Source: Panulirus ornatus
Lineage: Eukaryota; Arthropoda; Malacostraca; Decapoda; Palinuridae
Length of the DNA stretch: 64,000 nucleotides
Reading direction: 5' to 3'
Assembly: GCF_036320965.1 (NCBI RefSeq)
Contig: NC_092279.1
Coordinates: 17,994,741 to 18,058,740, forward strand
Shown here: positions 32,101 to 45,400 of the stretch, in pieces
Numbering within the stretch: the stretch's first letter is position 1
How the letters are laid out: each line of letters starts with the position of its first letter
The notes under the pieces: model-generated
Database searches by the model: none
What the model saw: only the letters and a program-made list of their open reading frames with translations
What the model was told of the DNA's origin: nothing
Position numbers and translations under genes: made by a program

Positions 32101-35100
32101 CTGCATGTTCAGGCCCCGATCACACAAAATCTTTTTCACTCCATCTTTCCACCTCCAATTTGGTCTCCCTCTTCTCCTCGTTCCCTCCACCTCCGACACA
32201 TATATCCTCTTGGTCAATCTTTCCTCACTCATTCTCTCCATGTGCCCAAACCACTTCAAAACACCCTCTTCTGCTCTCTCAACCACGCTCTTTTTATTTC
32301 CACACATCTCTCTTACCCTTACGTTGCTCACTCGATCAAACCACCTCACACCACACAGTGTCCTCAAACATCTCATTTCCAGCACATCCATCCTCCTGCG
32401 CACAACTCTATCCATAGCCCACGCCTCGCAACCATACAACATTGTTGGAACCACTATTCCTTCAAACATACCCATTTTTGCTTTCTGAGATAATGTTCTC
32501 GACTTCCACACATTCTTCAAGGCCCACAGAATTTTCGCCCCCTCCCCCACCCTATGATCCACTTCCGCTTCCATGGTTCCATCCGCTGCCAGATCCACTC
32601 CCAGATATCTAAAACACTTCACTTCCTCCAGTTTTTCTCCATTCAAACTCACCTCCCAATTGACTTGACCCTCAACCCTACTGTACCTAATAACCTTGCT
32701 CTTATTCACATTTACTCTTAACTTTCTTCTTCCACACACTTTACCAAACTCAGTCACCAGCTTCTGCAGTTCCTCACATGAATCAGCCACCAGCGCTGTA
32801 TCATCAGCGAACAACAACTGACTCACTTCCCAAGCTCTCTCATCCCCAAGAGACTTCATACTTGCCCCTCTTTCCAAAACTCTTGCATTTACCTCCCTAA
32901 CAACCCCATCCATAAACAAATTAAACAACCATGGAGACATCACACACCCCTGCCGCAAACCTACATTCACTGAGAACCAATCACTTTCCTCTCTTCCTAC
33001 ACGTACACATGCCTTACATCCTCGATAAAAACTTTTCACTGCTTCTAACAACTTTCCTCCCACACCATATATTCTTAATATCTTCCACAGAGCATCTCTA
33101 TCAACTCTATGTACTATATGTACTATATGTACTGGAAAAGATCTTACAATTTATGGGAGGTATCTTCTTTCTCTTCTTTAATTTCTTCTTCTTCATCAGA
33201 CTTTTCTTCTGTAGATTCATCAGTATGTGTATAGTCTATATGGGTATTCAAACGTCCAGCACCAATAATCCCTGGACGCCTGAAAAAGGGGTTTTCAAAG
33301 GAACAGGTTATTTGTCACATGATGAATCAGCAGAGGATACTACTGCTTGAGCTTGACTAAAAACTGGAGCCTACTGAATTCCACTGAATGAGAAAAAATT
33401 ATTTAAACAAAGAAACAAAAGACATTCAAAGAGGACTTGTCTATCATTTGTCATTATGCTAACACCAACAGCTGTATAATCTGCACATAATGACTAGTCT
33501 GCCTGGATAGCATATGATACAGAAAAGTTATGGAATACACTACAATATGGAGAAATTCAAATGCCAACAGACCACTGGGTCCTTTCAAGGTTATTTATGA
33601 TGGTGGAAGAGTTCAGAAAGATTGGAAGTTAAAATAATGCTAAGAAACACTGATAGGGTCCAGAGTTTAAATTGAATAATAAAATATCTTCAAAGGATAT
33701 GATACAAACAAGAATCTTAATGCGATAAACAAAAATACAATAATTTGGGGATTGGACTAAGTGAATTGAATTAGATTATGTTTATCCAACAGGGAGATGT
33801 CCAGAACCAAAACATGGGAAGCACTCATATGGTGAGGAACTGAATATTTAACAGAGGAAGGTTGGCATTTGAGGGAAGTAAGTGCGCAGAGTTGATTCAT
33901 AATCATGATAAAAAAAGTCAGTGCTTGAAATAAATAAATCTGATTAGAATATGACAGAGATTACAATAAAGAAAACGACCTAGAAGAACACAATTGTTAT
34001 GATGACAAAGCAGAAGAAATTGTAGCAGTTACAGAAATAGATCAAACAGAAAAAAATCTGGGAATTAATTTACAGTGTGTTGGAGCCAAATTATGGAAGT
34101 TTAGATAAAGGAGAGGTCAAAGTAACAATTACAGAAATGGAACAGTTGGATAGTATAAAGGAAATTACTCTGCAGTGTGAATAGCCAAATGACAAAAGTT
34201 TAGTAATTACAGACTAATGTCAGCCACTTTTCCTTATAAGTGAAACAACAGGTTTCAGCTATTGTATCAGTTCAAGGGGATGAAATACCATGTTCAAAGC
34301 AGGAAGTAAACCAGTTTAGTTTTAAGCAATCTTTCATCTATGGCCTGTTTTCTGTATGTCGATTCATCTAATTAAAAGAAGGCAGATGAACAAGGAAGGA
34401 ACATAAAATCAGAATGAAATGTACCTCCTCTTTCATCATACTGTCTGCTTATGTGTTACTATATCTATTCTAATTTACAAGTTTTTTCTGTTACTAAGTA
34501 TTATAACATAACTTGCCTTCATGTAATGCATCCTGAGTGTTTCCATGTAAGAAACAGATCTAGCTCATTGGTTAATTTGGACAGTGGCAAATCAAAGTCC
34601 ACAAAGACAGATCATTTTATACTCTTTTTAATCAACATAGGATGTTTATGGAGTAATTTTGAAACTCTCACCTCTTTATGACCTTTTCAACTCCAAGATC
34701 ATCAATATTTCTAGCCTCATTGTCATCATACGTGTCATCATACTCATCTTCATAGTCCCAAGCACGATGGCTATTCTCCTCTTCATATCGAAATTCATCT
34801 TCATAAATACTTGTTCCTCCTCTTTCATCATACTGTCTTGCAAGTTCTTTTACCTATGAATCCATAACATACAAATCAGTGATAACATAACTTCATAATG
34901 CAAAAGTTCCTCTTTGGACTTAATGTATGTCAGTGATATATAAATACTCTGGATACCCTTGTCACCATCCCAATTTTGTAATTTCTCAACTGTACGTTTT
35001 CAGCCAATTGGCTGCCTGAATTGAATAAAACATTTTCCATTTATTCATTTTTCACAAAGGTGACTTTCCACTTGTGATTTTAACTCGAGCAGCCAGGGTC

Positions 35101-37569
35101 TGGTAACACTGCTGCTAACAAATGAAAACTTGATGATCAACTTGATAAAGCTACATATGATCTTGATACTGAATCGTCTTGGTGTCTTATACAGCTGGTT
35201 AGGAATATAGATCAATTTGATAAGGCTGCCATAGATCCAAACACAACAAAGTAAGCATGGAATGTACAGCTTGTTTAAAGCTACATAAAGAAACTTATTT
35301 TCATAATGTTTGTATGGGTGCAGTACAGCTCCAATTACTTGTTTTAAGTTGTTTCAAGGAACTCTTTTAAACTATCTCTTTCCCTCCTCCATTTTATCAT
35401 AAGAGATTTACAAAATCAAAGTATACATGAGTGGAAGACAAACACCTACCTTGTCTATGCTTTCCTTATCTGCTTCATATACTTTTTTGTGAATTGGTTT
35501 CTTGCCTTTTCGAATCCTAGAATTATCTACATGCGATCTACTGAACACATCAAACTCATCATCATTATACACATTTGCTCGGTCCATGTAGTCCACCTGA
35601 CAGACAGTTTTAGCCTGAAAGACAAAAAATTATGACAAATAAAGGTGGTTAAGATTGTGAAATAGCTTAACTGGATAAACAGATATCAAAAGAATAATGG
35701 CAAAACATCATATGATGTTGGCTACCGTTTCCATATACAACATCAAATGATACTGGCTGCCATTCCTATGAATGACATCCTATGATGCTGGCTTCAGTTT
35801 AGTGGTGACAAGGTCTTTCATGTATATCAAGCTGAATGTATATTGCACTCACTGCTTGCCTCTATTTTCCTGTCTTCTCTCATAACTCTTATTTTTCAAA
35901 ATCAATTTGACTACTAGGAAAACATTTCTCTTGCATTTTAATACTGTAACTTTTCTCAGCATTGAAGAAGCCTACCGGTACCAAGAATGCCCAGGTCTAA
36001 GAATATATAAAGAATTTCACTTAACACTGTATGAAAAGCTACATACATTAAATATCATGCATTTCAATATGCAGGCTCCTTAAGTTATGCCTACTATTGC
36101 AATTGCTATAATCTAACCTGGGGAGACCAATATGTTTGGCTTGTGTGAATGCTATCAGCTTTTGCTTATTCTTACTCTTCATGAAGTTCTGTATACTGCA
36201 TGTGTAAAAAAAATTCATCCTGTTTATGATCCTCTGGGAAAACTATGTAAACAAAAGAAAGTGGAAGTTTCAGTGTTGGTGAAATTTACCAAGTGAATAA
36301 GTCAGCAATGTCAGCTGCTCTTAACAACTGAGTGTAGTGTAAAATAAATTCTAACCTAGTAGATCTCAATTGGCCCAATTGTAGCAAAGATTCACTTCAA
36401 TTCCCACTTCACTATATCTGGGCTTGTAATGTTTCTCATCCTGAAAATCAACTAAGGTAAGCTCTAGCAGTAAAAGGATCACTCAAAGGTAAGTTTCCAA
36501 CAATATCATGGATTTGGTTGAGTGGGCTACATAACTTAGTAAACATTCAAGCAACACTTGGATTCTTGGCAGGTTAACAAGCATCATCCTGATGATAAAT
36601 GCCAGGTGATTGTATCGGATAAAGTGTTACAGAGCTATAAAATGCATCATAAGGTGTTCAAAAGTTTGTTCTTGCCCATCTTTATCTTATTGTCTCTACA
36701 GCTTATACAAGAGTTTTTTTGGTATGAGCTTTAGCCTTAACGAGAAATTCTGAAATTCTTGTCTACAGTAAGTACGTTGTATCATAACAGTTGAGTGAAT
36801 GGTGTCTGTGTTATTTTCTCACGACAAGTCAAACACTTCATAGCAATTCACTCTCTTTTAACCATTAAGTTCTTACAACCTTAGCAGCAGTCATATTCTC
36901 AGTTAGTAAGACAGATACATACAGCTTTATCATGAGTAAAGATAGCGATGAATCTGAGAAAAATCAGAATTAAATAATATTCTCTGGTAAGGACAAACTA
37001 AAGGAAGCTAAAACTTATATGCATGGAAAAAAAACAGCATAATGGTCTTAAGTAATTTTGCTATGTCTCTGAGAGAATCAACTGGAATAGCAAAGGGGAA
37101 GCAGGGAAATAATATGTAAAGGACTCAATCATTTAAGTTACAAAGGGCTATGTAATTTGAATCCATATGAGGAGAAAGAGGCCCTTTGTATGCTCCAACA
37201 CTGGTAGTACTATGCTTATCAACTGTAAACTGTGACTGAAGACTACCAGAGAGTATATTAATCTTCATTTTTCAAAATAAGATCTAACAGAATGTCAATT
37301 ACATGCTAAATCAATGTGTAGAAAAAAAAAGGCCACAAGTCTTTTTCTAGATTTGTTGACAGGGTAACTGCTTAGATGAAGCACTTATGAATACAACTGG
37401 AACTCTGGTTGTAGGTTTCAGAAACTGAAGAACATGTATGAATAATTAGCAAATCTAGGTCCAACAAAGCTTATCCCTGGGGATATAAGAAAAAGAATCT
37501 AAATATATATCTCCTGCATTTCACAGGTGACTAGGAGGGAAAAGTATGGGCAGAAAATCCTCCCCTCTC

Positions 37570-37647
<78 letters not shown>

Positions 37648-38671
37648 AGGGTGGGCCCTCTACAGGTGTCTTTATGTTTGGGCATGGTATCACACATGGT
37701 GGATTACTTGTGAACAGTGTGCAGTGAAGAGTAAGCAATGCAGTATGTGGTTTGTTTACACAATGATGAATGTTTTACAAGATTTTAGGTTCCCCAAGCA
37801 CATCTGGTGTCCAGGAGGTGGCCCCTGGCTACAGTGAAGCATAAGTCTAACATTAAAAACATATTCAATACAAAAAATTAAGTACCTGATCTTCATCCTC
37901 TGCTGAACATGGTTGTTGTGGTGATGTGGTTAATTCTTCTATTTGAGCAAGTTCTGAGCGATCTAAGGTGTCCAAAGATGGGGGAAGGTTACCCTCTAAC
38001 AAAGCATTAATAACTTCTTCTGTGGAGTAGTTGTAATACCTGATAAAAAAGAAAATCAATTTTGAAGTATTAAAGAATTCTTTCTATACTTGAAAAGCAC
38101 ATGAAGTGCTGACACACATGCCCATAACCAGTCTAGGTGGCAAATAGCACAGACCTCAAGAAATGGGAAGAAAACAGTTTTATGGCCATGTATTTCCCAA
38201 AAGTCCAACTTCCAAGTCATTATCTGGCCTAGGCTGAGGGGACTTGAATCTAGCAGTCCAGATCCTAATTACTATACCAATCTACTTGTGAAACCACAGT
38301 CCCATCAAATGGTAGCAGATTATATAACTGTTCTCTTTGAACCATGTCTATTCCTAATTTAATAAGTCTGGTGGTGAAAGTGGCAAGTAAGCATCACCAT
38401 ATAAAAGCACTGACCATATTACAGCTCTGAGGTTGTACTCCATATGGCAGCAAGCTCACATGGACTTCTTTAAGGCAGAAGGGTCTACAAGAAAACTGTA
38501 CTCCCTTCTGTCTCCTGATAATAATACTTCCTCATTAAAGGTGACCCTTTCCTCCTGAAGTTACCATCAGCAGGTGGAGAGAGAGAGGGAGAGAGCACAG
38601 ACCCAAGGTCCTAGTGAGGTGGTCTAGCCTTAATGCTAAAAAGAAAGAGAAAGAAAAGGCTTCCCTTGTAA

Positions 38672-38744
<73 letters not shown>

Positions 38745-39292
38745 CAAGATCCTAGTGAAGTGGTCATGTCTATAAAGAAAAAAAAAAGAAAAAAAAAACA
38801 CTTGTAAGCAGCAGATAAAAAGGATTGTACGGGGGGAGGGGATATGGAGAGAAATATCTTGGACCTCCAAGGGTTAGAAATCCCTTAAATCCCTACCTTT
38901 CTCGTAAGGTAAATGCCTCTCACCCTTCATTAATCACCTATCACACAGTAACAGTCTTGGCTTGGCCTGGGTACATCATTCACCCAATCAACAACCTTCA
39001 ATCAGTAATAAAGTCATTGTCCCCAAACTTTTATTACCAACCTGTATATATATATACAGGGGAGAAAGAATACTTCCCACGTATTCCCTGCGTGTCATAG
39101 AAGGCGACTAAAAGGGGAGGGAGCAGGGGGCTGGAAATCCTCCCCTCTCGTTTTTTTTTTTAATTTTCCAAAAGAAGGAACAGAGAAGGGGGCTAGGTGA
39201 GGATATTCCCCCAAAGGCCCAGTCCTCTGTTCTTAACGCTACCTCACTAACGCGGGAAATGGCAAATAGTTTGAAAAAAAAGAAAAAAAAAA

Positions 39293-39328
<36 letters not shown>

Positions 39329-42210
39329 CTGGGGATAGTGGAGAAAGAATACTTCCCACGTATTCCCTGCATGTCGTAGAAGGCGACTAAAAGGGAAGGG
39401 AGTGGGGGGCTGGAAATCCTCCCCTCTCGTTTTTGGTTTTCCTAATGAAGGAACAGAGGAGGGGGCCAAGTGAGGATATTCCCTCAAAGGCTCAGTCCTC
39501 TGTTCTTAACGCTACCTTGCTTACGCGGGAAATGGTGAATAGTTTGAAAAAAAAAAAATATATATATATATTTAATTTGCTTTGTCGCTGTCTCCCGCGT
39601 TAGTGAGGTAGCGCAAGGAAACACACAAAAGAATGGCCCAACCCACCCACATACACATGTATATACATACACGTCCATACACGCAAATATACATACCTAT
39701 ACATCTATACACACACACAGACATATACATATATACACATGTACATAATTCATACTGTCTGCCTTTATTCATTCCCATCGCCACCTCACCACATATGAAA
39801 TAACAACCCCCTCCCCCCTCATGTGTGTGATGTAGAGCTAGGAAAAGACAACAAAGGCTCCAGTTCACACTCAGTCTCTAGCTGTCTAGCTGTCATGTAA
39901 TAATGCACCGAAACCACAGCTCCCTTTCAACATCCAGGCCTCACAGAACTTTCCATGGTTTACCCCAGATGCTTCACATGCTCTGGTTCAATCCACTGAC
40001 AGCACGTTGACCCCGGTATACCACATCGTTCCAATTCACTCTATTCCTTGCATGCCTTTTACCCTCCTGCATGTTCAGGCCTCGATCGCTCAAAATCTTT
40101 TTCACTCCATCTTTCCACCTCCAATTTGGTCTCCCACTTCTCCTCATTCCCTCCACCTCTGAAACATATATCCTCTTTGTCAACCTTTCCTCACTCATTC
40201 TCTGTCAATCTTTCTGCACTCATTCTCTCCATGTGACCAAACCATTTCAAAACACCCTCTTCTGCTCTCTCAACCACACTCTTTTTATTACCACACATCT
40301 CCCTTTCCCTATTATTACTTACTCGATCAAACCACCTCACACCACATACAGTCCTCAAACATCTCATTTCCAGCACATCCACCCTCCTGCACACAACTCT
40401 ATCCATAGCCCATGCCTCGCAACCATACAACATTGTTGGAACCACTATTCCTTCAAACATACCCATTTTTGCTTTCCGAGATAATGTTCTCGACTTCCAC
40501 ACATTCTTCAAGGCTCCCAGGATTTTCGCCCCCTCCCCCACCCTATGATTCACTTCCACTTCCATGGTTCCATCTGCTGCCAAATCCACTCCCAGATATC
40601 TAAAACACTTCACTTCCTCCAGTTTTTCTCCATTCAAACTTACCTCCCAACTGACTTGACCCTCAACCCTCCTGTACCTAATAACCTTGCTCTTATTCAC
40701 ATTTATTCTCAACTTTCTTCTTTCACACACTTTACCAAACTCAGTCACCACCATCTGCAGTTTCTCACATGAATCAGCCACCAGTGCTGTATCATCAGCG
40801 AACAACAACTGACTCACTTCCCAACCTCTCTCATCCACAACAGAAGTGGTAGAGGATGTGTGGATCAGGTGTTTGCTTTGAAGAATGTATGTGAGAAATA
40901 CTTAGAAAAGCAAATGGATTTGTACGTAGCATTTATGGATCTGGAGAAGGCATATGATAGAGTTGATAGAGATGCTCTGTGGAAGGTATTAAGAATATAT
41001 GGTGTGGGAGGCAAGTTGTTAGAAGCAGTGAAAAGTTTTTATCGAGGATGTAAGGCATGTGTATGTGTAGGAAGAGAGGAAAGTGACTGGTTCTCAGTGA
41101 ATGTAGGTTTGCAGCAGGGGTGTGTGATGTGTCCATGGTTGTTTAATTTGTTTATGGATGGGGTTGTTAGGGAGGTGAATGCAAGAGTTTTGGAAAGAAG
41201 GGCAAGTATGAAGTCTGTTGGGGATGAGAGAGCTTGGGAAGTGAGTCAGTTGTTGTTCGCTGATGATACAGCACTGGTGGCTGATTCATGTGAGAAACTG
41301 CAGAAGTTGGTGACTGAGTTTGGTAAAGTGTGTGAAAGAAGAAAGTTAAGAGTACATGTGAATAAGAGCAAGGTTATTAGGTACAGTAGGGTTGAGGGTC
41401 AAGTCAGTTGGGAGGTAAGTTTGAATGGAGAAAAACTGGAGGAAGTAAAGTGTTTTAGATATCTGGGAGTGGATTTGGCAGCAGATGGAACCATGGAAGC
41501 GGAAGTGAATCATAGGGTGGGGGAGGGGGCGAAAATCCTGGGAGCCTTGAAGAATGTGTGGAAGTCGAGAACATTATCTCGGAAAGCAAAAATGGGTATG
41601 TTTGAAGGAATAGTGGTTCCAACAATGTTGTATGGTTGCGAGGCGTGGGCTATGGATAGAGTTGTGCGCAGGAGGGTGGATGTGCTGAAAATGAGATGTT
41701 TGAGGACAATGTGTGGTGTGAGGTGGTTTGATCAAGTGAGTAATGTAAGGGTAAGAGAGATGTGTGGAAATAAAAGGAGCGTGGTTGAGAGAGCAGAAGA
41801 GGATGTTTTGAAATGATTTGGGCACATGGAGAGAATGAGTGAGGAAAGATTGACCAAGAGGATATATGTGTCGGAGGTGGAGGGAACGAGGAGAAGTGGG
41901 AGACCAAATTGGAGGTGGAAAGATGGAGTGAAAAAGATTTTGCGTGATCGGGGCCTGAACATGCAGGAGGGTGACAGGAGGGCAAGGAATAGAGTGAATT
42001 GGATCGATGTGGTATACCAGGGTTGACGTGCTGTCAGTGGGTTGAATCAGGGCATGTGAAGCGTCTGGGGTAAACCATGGAAAGCTGTGTAGGTATGTAT
42101 ATTTGCGTGTGTGGACGTATGTATATCCATGTGTATGGGGGTGGGTTGGGCCATTTCTTTTGTCTGTTTCCTTGCGCTACCTCACAAACGCGGGAGACAG
42201 CGACAAAGCA

Positions 42211-42298
<88 letters not shown>

Positions 42299-42408
42299 TC
42301 TTTCAAACTATTCGCCATTTCCCGCATTAGCGAGGTAGCGTTAAGAACAGAGGACTGGGCCTTTGAGGGAATACAATCACCTGGCCCAATTCTCTGTTCC
42401 TTCTTTTG

Positions 42409-42444
<36 letters not shown>

Positions 42445-45400
42445 GAGAGGGGAGGATTTCCAGCCCCCCGCTCCCTCCCCTTTTAGTCGCCTTCTACGAC
42501 ACGCAGGGAATACGTGGGAAGTATTCTTAATCCCCTATCCCCAGGGATATATATATATATATATATATGTATATATTTTTTTATCCCTGGGGATAGGGGA
42601 GAAAGAATACTTCCCACGTATTCCCTGCGTGTCGTAGAAGGCGACTAAAAGGGAAGGGAGCGGGGGGCTGGAAATCCTCCCCTCTCGTTTTTTTTTTTTT
42701 TTTTTCCCAAAAGAGGGAACAGAGAAGGGGCCCAGGTGAGGATATTCCCTCAAGGGCCCAGTCCTCTGTTCTCAACGCTACCTCGCTAATGCGGGAAATG
42801 GCGAATAGTATAAAAGAAAAAAATATATATATATCATCTCATGAAAAAAAGAAAAAAGTATGAACACAGTTATTTTTGGGTCATCTAAAATTATTTGGTT
42901 AATGTTTAAGAAATAAAGTTCTGCAAAATACAGTTCTGTAGATAAAGCAGTGTTAACTAACAAGAAATATGTAAAAACAAGTATGCAAACAATCACACAT
43001 ATAAAAGATACATAGAAAACATTCATGCAGTTCGAAATCACATGTTGAAAAAATCACATTGTGTAATGAGATTAGGCACATACAGGGTATAATCACATAT
43101 GGAAACAGTCCATAACTATTCTAAATTTACCAAGATTAAAAGCATCCAAGTTGCCTGCATGGGTTTTTCCCCATTCATTCACCCTCCCATGGCAACACTG
43201 AGAAAAATATGCTTATTTCTCGTGTATTTTCTTTAATAAAGTATAACACAGACATATTCTGGATGGAAACAAAAAAGTAAAAAAAAATATTGGGTACAAA
43301 AACCACTCTTTACATCAAGGGCAATGTTTCACTGTATGAAACTCTTCACATCCAAGAGAATAAGATTTTTCTTTTAAAGTAACTTGAAAGTGTTTTTAAA
43401 TAAGTATCTAATAACATTAACTGTTTTCTGTGACAAAAGAATACTGAATTAATCAGTCCTGTTTACAAAAGAATAAGCTTACGTGGTGCAGTTGTTGGTT
43501 AGTGTATCTATGTAATACTAGTAGAAGTCCTTGGAATTACTGCACTAGTGTTGCCGTCTGCATGTGTTCTGTTAAGGGTGAGGCACTAAAAGGAAAAGAA
43601 ATGGCATTGAAGTTCCCCAGTTTTGAAGACTCTTTTGCCGTGGCCACCCCCACGAGAAAGTTCCCAAAAGGAACTAGCATCAAAGAGCTTTGAAGACTGC
43701 TATGATTCTCTCTGTATACATTTGTTTCAAAACATTTCTGTAATTCTGGTTCAAACAGAGATTGTTCCTGTGAAATTTGCTCTGGGAGAAGCCTATCTAT
43801 TTAGTATGGAAATATAAAAAGCATACACCACATGTAAGACAAACTTTGCAAAGAAAAGACATAGTAGGGAATATAAGGATTTCCTGTGAGTACCTGCAGA
43901 GGAGGGTATAGGGTTAAGATATCTGGAAAGCATGATTTCACAAAAAACTACATAGGAAAGTGAGACTGCTGTGGCCACCCCCTTGAGGGAGTTCTGAAAG
44001 GAACATGCATAAGAGATATAGATTGTCAGATATATATACAAAAATGAACAGAATGTGAAGAGCAGCACTTACTTTAAACATTCCTGGATGAATCCTCCAC
44101 CAAGATCAGGCAGAAGGTCTTGAACACTGGACACCATTGAAGCTAATTCTACACCAGTTGGTACTGCTGATCCAACCTGAGCATATCCATTCATTCCACT
44201 AGTGTCAAGTGGACTCTGAAATTCAAATAAATCATAAAGATATTGCTCTAGCATTCATGTAATACACCTAATAAATGACTTCCCTCATTCCTCTTTTCTA
44301 TTTCCAAGGCATGTGACATTAATTTGGCAAATTCTCATCCAGAAAGACGGAGGTTTACAAACTCAAAACAGTGATAGCACCCCACAATTCAACATGCCAA
44401 AGTTATTCTTCTACCCCCTTCCATCAAACTATTTTTACAAATGACAGCAACTTCAATATATTATATATTATATACTAAATTTTGGAGTACATTCTACAAT
44501 TTTTGATGAATGACTATTTGTTTGTCTACTTATTAGAAGAATAAAAGGAAAAAATTGTGAGGGGTTAGCAAATATAATAAAAAGTTTCAAGAACAAAGTG
44601 ATAGTCTTGTTAAGCTTTCAATGACAACTCTGTTTCTTCCCTTTTTTACTATGGGGTTATCCTACCAAATGGCTATACCCCAAGCCAAAGGGGGTATACT
44701 CACAAATCTTCCCCTTACCCCAACAACCACACCACCATATGTACACATAGATGACCTGACAAGATCTAAACAACTGCCCCTCCCAACTAAGTCTTAAATA
44801 CCACCCCATTAAACATATAACCATCTGAAGCCACATTCTCCAGACAAGTATGAATTTCACTTTCTTATCAATGCTCTGGACACCATCCCTCCCTAAAACA
44901 TTACAAACAGGTGATTAAACATATGTCAAGATTTTTCATGCCCACTATGCTAATACCACAATGGAGAAACTGACCACTTACTGCTAAATTGCTCTGTACT
45001 CTCCCTAAGTAGACATGCACAACATCACTATACTTTATGACCTGCCTGATGGATGTGGTTAACTTTCTAAGGACTGCAGAAGCTCCATACATGACAGAAG
45101 GGATCCACAAAAGGGTAAGAACAATAGAAAATGCCCAATATTATTAATAAAGAGTAATGGGAACTCAGCTCTAATCAAATTCAAACATAAACTAACAAAC
45201 CTATTCATCAGAAAAACTTTTCCGCAATGTATGAATGCAAGTGATATACATGCACAACTGAGTAAAAAATATTCTTTTACTAGGCTGTATCATTAGGCGA
45301 ACAATCTCATCAAAGACCTTCTCACTCCAAAGGACGCCAAAGTATTCCTACTACTTGAAGCAGCACTGCCTTGGGCTGAAAAAAAAAACTCTAGAAAGGA

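Noticed and set aside
32017..32493. Open frames such as FTPSFHLQFGLP... and SIKPPHTT... antisense to LINE copies (also 28182, 40071, 55153)
   Set aside because: Recurrent shadows on the opposite strand of the LINE ORF; no independent conservation beyond the LINE itself.
33580..34400. Decayed reverse transcriptase in ASCC2 intron 13
   Set aside because: Only isolated words (WKLK, NYRLMSAT) fit; not enough to assign.
37586..37837. ORF starting MRERERERE
   Set aside because: Translation of the (GA)n repeat; the rest has no homology.
38228..38300. Functional tRNA gene
   Set aside because: A- and B-box-like words are present but no cloverleaf with paired acceptor stem could be traced; kept as SINE-like remnant.
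39325..42548. Simple inverted duplication
   Set aside because: The two LINE arms belong to different 3' UTR subfamilies and have different 5' ends.
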